This document shows positions 1-8,163 of a stretch of 64,000 nt of DNA, in pieces (the first letter of the stretch is position 1; each line of letters begins with the position of its first letter). The position numbers and the translations under genes are program-made. The notes below the pieces were generated by a model. That model worked only from the letters and a program-made list of their open reading frames with translations. It was not told where the DNA came from and did not search any database. The DNA lies in contig NZ_CM001488.1 of assembly GCF_000233695.2 (NCBI RefSeq), forward strand, positions 2,536,279 through 2,600,278. The letters are read 5' to 3'. Origin of the DNA: Desulfobacter postgatei 2ac9 (GTDB lineage Bacteria > Desulfobacterota > Desulfobacteria > Desulfobacterales > Desulfobacteraceae).

Positions 1-967
1 CAAGGCGGGGTACAAGGATGTTCCCATTGTTCACCGCCGCTGAAACCATTGCCGCGGCAAATACAGGTGAAATAAGGGTGTCCCGGTTAAATCCGCTCCC
101 AAGTTCTGCTATATGGTAATCAGAGCCGGTGGTGTCAAAATGGGGGGCCGGGAAATCAAAATCAGTATCCGGGCTCTGATTAAAACCAAATTTTTGGGCA
201 ATATCGTTAAGTGCCTCTTTGCCAAGGGTAATTTGCCCGAGTTTGCCGAATACCGGGTTAATAGATTCGGCAAAAGCGGTCTCCAGGGAAACCTTGTTGG
301 TATATTTGCCTTTCTGGTTTGCTAACTGCTGTTGGTACAGGGTGTGTTTTCTGCCGGTGAAATAAAGGGGGGTCGTGGCGGTATAATTTAATTTTTCCAC
401 GGCAGCAGATGCGGTGACAATTTTGAAAATGCTGGCAGCCGGATAGTCGGCCAGTGTGCAGGGGTTTACGGTCGGATCGTTCGGATCAAACCCTGCCATG
501 GCTTTTATGAATCCGGTATCGGCATCCATGGCGACCATGCCGATAAGTTCGGGCTTTCCCCGGTCCAATGTCTTCAAATAGTTCAGTGTGCTGATCAGTT
601 CTTCCTGAAGGCGTGTATCCAGTTGGGTGTGGATGGTAAATGCCCCGGAAGGGCAGTCCGCAAATAATACGTCTGTTTTTGAATTGAGAATATCAATGCT
701 TTGGATCAGGGCTTTGACTTGGGATTTCCCAAGGTGCTTGGGCGGGACCGGCTCACTGACAATTTTGTCCGGTTTTTCGGGAAGCGGTCGATCACTTAAT
801 TTGGAAACCGTGTTCACTCCAAACCAGAGCAACACTGCGGCTGCAACACCAAGACAGAGAACCCTTCTCATTTGGCGTATTCGCTTGGCCATGGCCTGTT
901 TCTTTTTTAGCTCAATATAGTCTGTCTGAAGTTCTCGCCAGGAACGATGTGTTTTAATGGAATGCAA
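1..967 (-). CDS. Penicillin-binding protein transpeptidase domain (3' end outside window)
   Basis: Reading the minus strand gives an open frame running off the left edge. An N-terminal basic segment is followed by one hydrophobic helix (VLCLGVAAAVLLWFG), as in membrane-anchored penicillin-binding proteins that cross-link peptidoglycan in the periplasm. The transpeptidase signatures SIFK (SxxK, catalytic Ser, near base 450) and SIN (SxN, near base 265) are present; the KTG motif would lie beyond the edge. The start is uncertain: TTG at 967 gives a coding-looking N-terminus (HRSWRELQ), while the first ATG is at 892 without a good ribosome site. It lies downstream of metG on the same strand. Class (FtsI-like or other) cannot be decided from this part. 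Confidence 0.8.
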   Translation of the reverse strand, partial: MHSIKTHRSWRELQTDYIELKKKQAMAKRIRQMRRVLCLGVAAAVLLWFGVNTVSKLSDRPLPEKPDKIVSEPVPPKHLGKSQVKALIQSIDILNSKTDVLFADCPSGAFTIHTQLDTRLQEELISTLNYLKTLDRGKPELIGMVAMDADTGFIKAMAGFDPNDPTVNPCTLADYPAASIFKIVTASAAVEKLNYTATTPLYFTGRKHTLYQQQLANQKGKYTNKVSLETAFAESINPVFGKLGQITLGKEALNDIAQKFGFNQSPDTDFDFPAPHFDTTGSDYHIAELGSGFNRDTLISPVFAAAMVSAAVNNGNILVPRL

Positions 968-1005
968 AAGCTGATCTCAAAATATCAATATGTTTGAATG
1001 GTGGA

Positions 1006-2916
1006 CTATTTAACCTGGCCACCGGGCTTCGAACTACCGTTGAATCCGGAAAGAACAAGGTCTTTTTTCACACTTGCCGCAAGCACCATGCCCTCGGACA
1101 ATTCTCCCATAAGTTTCACGGGTTTCAGGTTGGCGACAACAATGACCTCTTTGCCCACCACCTCTTCGGGTGTGTAGGATTTGCCTATGCCTGCCACGAT
1201 CTGCCGGGTCTGGGTGCCTAAATCCACTTGAAGTTTAAGTAATTTGTCCGATTTCTCAATACGTTCAGCAGAGACAATCTTGCCGGCTCTTAAATCTATT
1301 TTGGAAAAATCATCAATGGTGATTTCTTCTTTTAATGCCGGTTTGAGCGGTTTGGGTGCAGGGAGTTCAGCCGCTTTTTTTTCAACGTCCACCCGGGGAA
1401 AAAGAATCTGGGGCGTTGCCAGAGTAATGCCGCAAGGCATCTGACCCCAGGGCCGGATGGCATCAAGGGTGAAAAACCCTTTTTCAGGCAGCTCAAGGCC
1501 AAGGGCGGTAATGATTTTACCGCTGGTTTCCGGCATGACCGGCCAGATTAGACCGGCCACAAAGCGGATACCATCGAGCAGTTCGTACAACACCGTACCA
1601 AGATCGCCTGTGCGTGCCGGATCTTTGGCCAGGCCCCAGGGTTCATTGGTAACAATGTATTTATTCATGGCTGATACCAGTTCCCATACGCTTGCAAGGG
1701 CCTTGTGAAACTGGCATTCTGCCATGGCGGCTGTGTACGCGTCAAAGGCTGCGGCAGCCTCGGGTTCAAGGCTTAAATTTTTGTCTGAATCCGGAGACGG
1801 GCACTGGACAGTACCCTTGAAATACTTCTGGTTCATGGACAGCACACGGGAGAACAGATTGCCCAAATCATTGGCAAGGTCTGAGTTGATCCGTGAAACA
1901 ATGACATCTTCGGTGAAATTGGCGTCCAGACCAAAGACCATCTCCCGCATAAGAAAATATCTGAACGCATCCACGCCGAACCGGCCGGTGACCTCCACAG
2001 GGTCGGTGACATTGCCGATGCTTTTTGACATTTTAGAACCCTGAACATTCCAAAAACCATGGACGTTCAGTCCGTTGTATATATCAATGCCGGCCGCCTT
2101 AAGCATGATGGGCCAGTAAATTCCATGGGGCTTGATAATGTCCTTGGCCACAAAATGCCGGGTGGTGGGCCAGAATTTTTTAAACATATCCCCATCAGGG
2201 TATCCAAGGGCCGTGATATAGTTGACCAGGGCGTCAAACCATACATAGGTGACATACTCTTTATCAAAGGGCAGGGTGATGCCCCAGGTCAGTCGGGTTT
2301 TGGGCCGGGAGATGCACAGGTCTTCCAACGGTTCCTTGAGAAATGAGAGAATTTCTTTTCTGTACTGTTCAGGCCGGATAAAGTCCGGGTGGGTTTCGAT
2401 GTGTTCAATGAGCCAGTCCTGATACTTGCTCATTTTAAAAAAATAGTTTGATTCCTTGATGGTTTCCGGCACAGTACCGTGGTCCGGGCATTTGCCGTCC
2501 ACAAGCTCCCGCTCCTGGTAGAATCTTTCACATCCGAAGCAATAAATGCCTTCATAACTCGAAAAATAGATCTCCCCTTTTTCGTAAATGGTTGTCAGAA
2601 CGGATTTTACCACCTCAATATGCCCGGGATCGGTTGTCCGGATAAAGTGGTTGTTTTCTATATTGAGCAGGGGCAGAATATCCTGGAATAGTTTGCTGAT
2701 CTTATCTGCGTAAGCCTTGGGTGTGGTGTTTTCCTTTTCAGCAGCCTGAACGATTTTATCCCCGTGTTCATCAGTCCCTGTTAAGAAAAAGGTGTCTGCG
2801 CCTTCCATCTTTTTAAAACGGGTGGCGACATCTGCTGCAATGGAGGTATAGGCATGGCCGAGATGGGGTTTGGCATTCACATAGTAAATGGGCGTGGTAT
2901 AGTATTGACAAGTCAT
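1006..2916 (-). CDS. metG: Methionyl-tRNA synthetase
   Basis: Charges tRNA-Met with methionine in the cytoplasm. The 636-residue product shows the class I signatures HLGH (residues 18-21, HIGH motif) and KMSKS (295-299). One zinc knuckle is visible with C126, C129, C143 and H146, the single-zinc arrangement. The last ~110 residues (from about 530, DFSKIDLRAGKIV) form the OB-fold tRNA-binding domain seen in long MetRS proteins. It overlaps the upstream ricT-like gene by 4 nt (ATGA), so the two are probably translationally coupled. Nothing in it looks damaged. Confidence 0.97.
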   Translation of the reverse strand: MTCQYYTTPIYYVNAKPHLGHAYTSIAADVATRFKKMEGADTFFLTGTDEHGDKIVQAAEKENTTPKAYADKISKLFQDILPLLNIENNHFIRTTDPGHIEVVKSVLTTIYEKGEIYFSSYEGIYCFGCERFYQERELVDGKCPDHGTVPETIKESNYFFKMSKYQDWLIEHIETHPDFIRPEQYRKEILSFLKEPLEDLCISRPKTRLTWGITLPFDKEYVTYVWFDALVNYITALGYPDGDMFKKFWPTTRHFVAKDIIKPHGIYWPIMLKAAGIDIYNGLNVHGFWNVQGSKMSKSIGNVTDPVEVTGRFGVDAFRYFLMREMVFGLDANFTEDVIVSRINSDLANDLGNLFSRVLSMNQKYFKGTVQCPSPDSDKNLSLEPEAAAAFDAYTAAMAECQFHKALASVWELVSAMNKYIVTNEPWGLAKDPARTGDLGTVLYELLDGIRFVAGLIWPVMPETSGKIITALGLELPEKGFFTLDAIRPWGQMPCGITLATPQILFPRVDVEKKAAELPAPKPLKPALKEEITIDDFSKIDLRAGKIVSAERIEKSDKLLKLQVDLGTQTRQIVAGIGKSYTPEEVVGKEVIVVANLKPVKLMGELSEGMVLAASVKKDLVLSGFNGSSKPGGQVK

Positions 2917-3725
2917 TGAGATGAATTTCCTGTGTTTTCTTTTTGCAGTTGTGACAGAAATATTTCCTTTTCCATGTGGTCATCAAGCCTGATGGTGACG
3001 CTTTGTCTCAGAACATTCTGGCGGACCACCTTGCCTTTGACATCTTCAACTGTAATGGTTTTGCCCAGTTTAGGCATTTTTTTTTTATAGTGGCGGTAAG
3101 TCTCATCTTCAAAGGTCAGACAGCACATCAGCCGGCCGCATACCCCTGAGATTTTAGTCGGGTTCAGGCTTAAGCCCTGCTCCTTTGCCATTTTTATGGA
3201 GACCGGATCAAAGGTATGCATAAAAGATGAACAGCACAATTCCCTGCCGCATTTTCCTACACCGCCCACATGTTTGGACAGATTTCGGATACCTACCTGG
3301 CGCATTTCAATACGGATGGAGAATTCCTTGACCAGAAGTTTGATCAGTTCCCTGAAATCAATCCTGCCGTCCGCCGTATAAAAAAATGTCAGCTTGTTTC
3401 TGTCAAATGTACTCTCCACACTGAACAGGTTCATTAAAAGGTCCAGGTCTTTTATGCATTTAATGCAGTATTCATGGGCCTGCCGTTCCAGTGACGCAAG
3501 TTCCGTACGCCGGTTAAAATCCTCCTGGGTAGCCAGTCTGACAATATTTTTCAAGGCTTTTTCATCTTTGTCCTTTTCCCGGGGAGGAACGGCAACAATC
3601 CCGAATCCCAGACCCTGTTCTGTTTCAACAATCACCCGGTCTTCTAAGTTCACGGCCAGGGCGTTGCTGTTGAAATCGTATATTTTACCTGCGGTTTTAA
3701 ATTTAACGCCGGTAACAGTTACCAT
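2913..3725 (-). CDS. PSP1-domain protein, RicT/YaaT-like
   Basis: Member of the PSP1 C-terminal domain family; in Bacillus the homologue (RicT/YaaT) is part of an Fe-S-containing complex that influences RNA maturation. The conserved Cys-rich motifs CGRELCC and CGRLMCC are intact. I start it at 3725 because that ATG gives the family-typical N-terminus MVTVTGVKFKTAGK and has a GAGG ribosome site about 8 nt upstream; an in-frame ATG at 3776 would add 17 residues of unlikely sequence. It sits between holB and metG, a linkage common in many bacteria. The biochemical role in this organism is not evident from sequence. Confidence 0.88.
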   Translation of the reverse strand: MVTVTGVKFKTAGKIYDFNSNALAVNLEDRVIVETEQGLGFGIVAVPPREKDKDEKALKNIVRLATQEDFNRRTELASLERQAHEYCIKCIKDLDLLMNLFSVESTFDRNKLTFFYTADGRIDFRELIKLLVKEFSIRIEMRQVGIRNLSKHVGGVGKCGRELCCSSFMHTFDPVSIKMAKEQGLSLNPTKISGVCGRLMCCLTFEDETYRHYKKKMPKLGKTITVEDVKGKVVRQNVLRQSVTIRLDDHMEKEIFLSQLQKENTGNSSQ

Positions 3726-3827
3726 AAAATTGGCCTCTTTATTAAAAGTTCCAATAAGTTGTTGCATTACTTTCATGTTTTGCCGTAGGTTGCGCCTGGG
3801 TGTTGAGGCCGGGTCAGCCCATGGGTG

Positions 3828-4856
3828 TTATTCAAACAAGGACAAGGAAAGGAAAAAACGGTCAAGGGTCAGTCTTGTGCCGCTGTTGGATTCCAGTCTT
3901 TTTTCCGTTTCATGAAACAGTGTTATCCATGTTAATATCCTTGAATATGAATGCACCTTACTAATATCTTTAAATACACTTAAAAAATCAAGGTTAACTA
4001 TTTTATCCGGCATGTATTTTAATATGCAAAAGTCTCTGAATACGGTTCGGATTACAGCCATGGCATCATGAATATACTCCGGGCGGGCCGACAGGAGTCT
4101 GGATAAATCAAGGCCTTTAAAACCACTTTGATGCTTTGGCGTTGTGAGAAATCCGCATATCTCTTTAATCAGCCATGCCCGAAGGCTTTTATGGTCGGGT
4201 GCGTTCCCTTTATTCAGTCCGGAAAGGCGCAGCGCCTGGTCCAGGTCACTTCCGGCCGTTCCGCTGATAATATGCGCAGTTTCGGGATCAAGCCCGTATT
4301 GCGTACATAAAATCGTTTTGATTTCGTGGTCTGCAAGAGGCTGGAAGTCAATGCGCCGGCACCTGGATAAGATGGTCGGTAAAAGGGGTGCGGTGCGTTC
4401 TACTGCAAGGATGAAGAATGTTCGTCTCGGCGGTTCTTCAAGCATTTTAAGAAGGGCATTCTGGGCCTGGGGATTCATTAAATCTGCATGACAGATACAC
4501 ACCATCCTGAAAGCAGCTTCATTGGCACGTGATGCAATGATGCCGCCAATCTCCCGGATTTGGGAAATGGTGATAATCTTTTTGTTGTCCGCCGGGCCAA
4601 GAAAGATCATGTCCGGGTGCACGCCTGCAGATATTTTTTTGCATGAAACGCATGTATTGCAGGGCCGGCCGCTGTTTGCACGGCAGTTACAGGCCTGTGC
4701 AAAAAAAAGCGCAGCCTGTTTTTTGCCGGTTCCCCGGGGACCGTGAAAAAGCAGGGCATTGGGGATCCGGCCGGTCTGAACAATATAGGTTAATTCAGAT
4801 AATGGCAGATACGAGGGAAGCGTTTCCGGCTTCGTTTCGGAAGGTGCAAGAGGCAT
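3828..4856 (-). CDS. holB: DNA polymerase III delta' subunit
   Basis: Clamp-loader subunit that with DnaX and delta loads the sliding clamp. The 342-residue product has an AAA+ fold with a Walker-A-like GPRGTGKK (about 40-47), a four-Cys zinc module (CNCRANSGRPCNTCVSC), and the sensor region ending in SRCRR. The P-loop ends GKK rather than GKT/S, consistent with the non-hydrolysing delta' subunit. It is upstream of ricT and metG on the same strand. The partner dnaX is also in this window at 28.5-30.3 kb. Confidence 0.93.
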   Translation of the reverse strand: MPLAPSETKPETLPSYLPLSELTYIVQTGRIPNALLFHGPRGTGKKQAALFFAQACNCRANSGRPCNTCVSCKKISAGVHPDMIFLGPADNKKIITISQIREIGGIIASRANEAAFRMVCICHADLMNPQAQNALLKMLEEPPRRTFFILAVERTAPLLPTILSRCRRIDFQPLADHEIKTILCTQYGLDPETAHIISGTAGSDLDQALRLSGLNKGNAPDHKSLRAWLIKEICGFLTTPKHQSGFKGLDLSRLLSARPEYIHDAMAVIRTVFRDFCILKYMPDKIVNLDFLSVFKDISKVHSYSRILTWITLFHETEKRLESNSGTRLTLDRFFLSLSLFE

Positions 4857-4871
4857 AGTAGAAACATCGGA

Positions 4872-5147
4872 CTAATAATCAACCCGCTCTTTGAGTTCTT
4901 TACCGCATTTGAAAAACGGCAGGCGTTTGGGCGGGATGTCTACCTTCTGGCCGGTTTTGGGGTTTCTGCCCACATAACTTTTATATTCTTTGATATGAAA
5001 GCTGCAAAGGCCTCGTATCTCGACCCGTTCGCCCTTGACAAATGCGTCTGAGAGGGAGTCAAAAAATATTTTTATTACTTCGGCTGCTTCTGATTTGGTC
5101 AGGTTGGCCCGATCCTTCAATGTGGAAATTAATTCAAGTTTATTCAT
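4872..5147 (-). CDS. HU/IHF family nucleoid protein
   Basis: Small (91 aa) dimeric DNA-bending protein. It matches the HU/IHF fold from end to end: helical N-terminal half (MNKLELISTL...SEAAEVIKIFF), RIRGLCSF-like strand (VEIRGLCSFHIKEY), and the DNA-binding arm with GRNPKTGQKVDIPP. The NPKTG arm and the length fit both HU and IHF-alpha; I cannot separate them. It is 15 nt from holB and on the same strand. The gene is intact. Confidence 0.92.
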   Translation of the reverse strand: MNKLELISTLKDRANLTKSEAAEVIKIFFDSLSDAFVKGERVEIRGLCSFHIKEYKSYVGRNPKTGQKVDIPPKRLPFFKCGKELKERVDY

Positions 5148-5230
5148 GGAACCTCAAATATGTTAAACAGCTAAAAAGTTTTTTCAAGTCAAGGGGGGTT
5201 TTAATGAATATGCATCAAAAAGTCAAGGGC

Positions 5231-5755
5231 TTATGACAGTAGGTCCGGGATTTTTTCAACCTTGTCGGAATCAACCTCTACACCGGCATATCTGCCTAAC
5301 AGATCTATTTTAATAATGACCCTGCCCTTACCCTTATGTTCAAAGAACTCTCCTTTCAGTCCGGCCATGGGACCTTCAAGAATGATAACCGGATCGCCTT
5401 TTTTTAACTCAATAATACTGCCTGTAACCAAATTCTGGGTTACGGATGTCAAAAGCTTGAGCGACTCAATCTGGCGATGGGGCACAGGTATGGGGCCGGC
5501 AGAGTTGCCTAAAAGCCTAACCGCACCCAGGGTTTTTAAAATCGGTAACTGGTCCACCGGCGCCATGCTGGATTTAACAAACACGTACCCGGGAAACAAC
5601 GGGGCTTCTATCATGAGCTTGCGGTCTTTGCGTTTGCTGGGCTTTCTTGTACTCGGCAGAAAAGCTTCAATTTGTTTTTTGCAGATACGCGAATATACGG
5701 TTTGCTCGAAATTACTTCGGGTCAGCAGGGCAAACCAAAGGGCATTGTCTTTCAT
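5231..5755 (-). CDS. NusG-family transcription antitermination paralogue (RfaH/UpxY-like)
   Basis: 174-residue NusG-like protein. The N-terminal NGN domain (WFALLTRSNFEQTV..., with the PLFPGYVFV signature near residue 55) is followed by a KOW domain (KKGDPVIILEGPMAGLKGEF). Housekeeping nusG usually sits in the secE-rplK cluster; this copy instead overlaps the 3' end of lptD by 4 nt. That placement and the PSTRKPSKRKDRK linker, rich in basic residues as in specialised paralogues, suggest an RfaH- or UpxY-type operon-specific elongation factor, possibly for envelope polysaccharide genes. The specialised role is inference. Confidence 0.85.
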   Translation of the reverse strand: MKDNALWFALLTRSNFEQTVYSRICKKQIEAFLPSTRKPSKRKDRKLMIEAPLFPGYVFVKSSMAPVDQLPILKTLGAVRLLGNSAGPIPVPHRQIESLKLLTSVTQNLVTGSIIELKKGDPVIILEGPMAGLKGEFFEHKGKGRVIIKIDLLGRYAGVEVDSDKVEKIPDLLS

Positions 5756-7995
5756 TTTGTCCCGAATTCTCCAAGACCCTTCAGGGTCACCATGAAGGCA
5801 AAGGCTTTGTCTGCAGATTCATCTTTAAACGCCAGGTTCAGACCCCAGCACGGCCGGTTGATGGAAATGCCTACACCGGTTTCAACGATTTTTTGGTCTT
5901 CAAGATCGCTTTCAATGAAATAATATGCGCCCAGGATGTCCGGCAGCAGATTCGTGCTGATTTTTGTTTTCCAGGTATGTGAATAACTTTTCGAATATCG
6001 ATAAGAGATGTGAAGACTGTCCCCTCTTGTATCTGATAGCGAGCCCCCGACCTGTATTTTTGTGAAATGGCTGTTATTGGGATCAACGGCTATGGTGCCG
6101 TTTGACTGCAGGTATGGCATTGGATTTAACTCATATTTTAAGGTCAGGTCCTGCCAGGGGTCGTCTTCGGCATCATCCCCATCCTGTTCATACCGGATGT
6201 CATATCCCTGGGAGAGCTTGAACCAGAAAAGTTCTTTGTATAAGATGGATTCGTCCCCGTTTTCATCCGTTATTGTATTCCTCGAAGTGACTGTGTTGGT
6301 CAAAGACCAGGTGATGATGTTTTTTTCTGAAATATCGTCGATGTCATCAAAGTAGGGCAGCTCCTCCTGGTCCACAAAGGGAATATAGTCATACTCCAGC
6401 TTGGGCACAATCTTGTGTTGGATTTTTTCGACAAGTTCCATGTCTAATGTGAACACACGGCTAAGGGTTGTTGACAGGTCCATACCCATTTCATAAAGCC
6501 CCCGGTTCCTGTCGTTTGAATCATCTCCGCCGCTGTCGGTGAAATCATCCGTATCCCATAAGGTCCCCCTGACACCGGCATAGGGCTCGAGAAAAAATGC
6601 CTTGCCCAGTTTTATGGGATAATAAAATACCGGGTGAACGTCTGCCCGTCTGCCTGTGATCTTTGCATCTTTCCCGGTGACAAGGTCATCTGTGGTATCC
6701 TGGCGATAGAAAGATGTCACCTCAGAGTCCATTTTATAGTAGATTCCGGTCTGTCCGACTTGCTGGCGGAGTGCAAAGACTTCAACCGAAGGTAGCGTCT
6801 GCAGGGTGGTGTCCTCTGTGTCCATCTGCCTGGCCTCGACATTATCGTACCAAAGTGTCTGCAGATTGAGGCTGTATGAGGACCAGTTTTTTGTGACAAG
6901 CAGGCTGTTTTCCCGGATGTAATCGGTCTCTTCATCCAGGTCACGGCCAAACATATCTTCAAATTCGCCATCTGTGCTGTCAAAACCTGTAAAGCCGTCT
7001 GTAAACGTTCGCAGATAATCCATATCAGAAACATAATCCATATCCAGTTTGGCCTTAAAGCCATACCACAGCTCCTGATCATGCTTCATCCGAAACCAGT
7101 ACCTGTCATGGTTGGTGCGGTCAAGTGTGGCCGAAATATTGTAATCCTGGTTTTCATCCCGATCGTCTCCAACGGTTTTATCCTTAAGATAGCTCATCAT
7201 GATCATTCCTTTGGATTCCGGGGACAATATATATCTGTATTCGCCTGAGAGCATTACTCCTCTGTCCGACATGTAGTAGGGGTACAAGGTGGCGTCCGTA
7301 TTGTCGGAAAGGGCTAAAAAAAGGGGTTGCTGGTATTCAACCCCCATGTCGTCCGAATACCCTGACATGGGCATTAAAAGACCTGTCTGGCGTGTTGTTT
7401 TGGCGGGAAATATAAAATAGGGCGTGTAGAGGACGGGCATTTTTTTTGCCCAGAAGGTGGCATGGGTGGCATGGCCGTACCCGTCAATGGTCACCTCAAT
7501 CTCTTTTCCTGTGATTTTCCAGTCCGGTGTATCTGCGTTGCAGGTGGTGATGGATCCTTTTTCCGCATCATAGGTAAACTCCCCGGTTTTTCGAAGTTTA
7601 TCGCCTGAAATATAATAGTTGCCGTCCTGGATGAATACGGTGCCTTGGTTGATCGTACCTGTTTCCGAGCTTAGGTTTACATTCATGGACTTGCAGGTAA
7701 TGGTGTCATTGCCTGAAATAAACAGGACATTGCCTGTGGCAAAGGCGTCTTTGGTTTTATCTGAAAATTCAACATAATCCGCTTCCAGGCGCGTTTTGCC
7801 CCCGGTAATGATCACGTCATTTTCCGCAATGTAAAGTTTGCGTTTGTCTTCGTAGCTTACCTGCCGGGCCTGGATATGCCAGGATACCTTTTGGGTGGAT
7901 ATGGAAGTGGAGAAACCAAAGGCCTGGCCTGAAAGGCATATCATCATGACCGGGAGAATAGATATCCGGAACAGCACTCTTTTACATGAAACCAT
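5752..7995 (-). CDS. lptD: LPS-assembly outer-membrane protein LptD
   Basis: Inserts lipopolysaccharide into the outer leaflet of the outer membrane. The 747-residue precursor starts with a signal peptide (hydrophobic ISILPVMMICL, cleavage near AFG-FS). An LptA/OstA-like jellyroll follows (about 40-160), then a long beta-barrel with many alternating aromatic strands and the LptD-type plug-to-barrel signature YTPYFIFP. Three mature cysteines are visible (in TCKSM, TTCNA and RPCWG), fewer than the four of the E. coli protein, so the disulfide pattern may be simpler. It is divergently transcribed from cysK-cysS and overlaps the NusG paralogue by 4 nt. Confidence 0.93.
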   Translation of the reverse strand: MVSCKRVLFRISILPVMMICLSGQAFGFSTSISTQKVSWHIQARQVSYEDKRKLYIAENDVIITGGKTRLEADYVEFSDKTKDAFATGNVLFISGNDTITCKSMNVNLSSETGTINQGTVFIQDGNYYISGDKLRKTGEFTYDAEKGSITTCNADTPDWKITGKEIEVTIDGYGHATHATFWAKKMPVLYTPYFIFPAKTTRQTGLLMPMSGYSDDMGVEYQQPLFLALSDNTDATLYPYYMSDRGVMLSGEYRYILSPESKGMIMMSYLKDKTVGDDRDENQDYNISATLDRTNHDRYWFRMKHDQELWYGFKAKLDMDYVSDMDYLRTFTDGFTGFDSTDGEFEDMFGRDLDEETDYIRENSLLVTKNWSSYSLNLQTLWYDNVEARQMDTEDTTLQTLPSVEVFALRQQVGQTGIYYKMDSEVTSFYRQDTTDDLVTGKDAKITGRRADVHPVFYYPIKLGKAFFLEPYAGVRGTLWDTDDFTDSGGDDSNDRNRGLYEMGMDLSTTLSRVFTLDMELVEKIQHKIVPKLEYDYIPFVDQEELPYFDDIDDISEKNIITWSLTNTVTSRNTITDENGDESILYKELFWFKLSQGYDIRYEQDGDDAEDDPWQDLTLKYELNPMPYLQSNGTIAVDPNNSHFTKIQVGGSLSDTRGDSLHISYRYSKSYSHTWKTKISTNLLPDILGAYYFIESDLEDQKIVETGVGISINRPCWGLNLAFKDESADKAFAFMVTLKGLGEFGTK

Positions 7996-8163
7996 ACGGG
8001 GAAATGGTCCTGTTTAATAAATTGCGCATCAAATAAAATTACTGTATAAAGCCATTTTATACTTGAAAAGTCAAGGCCGCTGCGCAAATCGGCTCCGGGC
8101 CGGAATCATGGCTTTTGTAAGGAAGAACCGTGGCCGGTTTCCCCCGGCAAAGAGAGGATAAGC

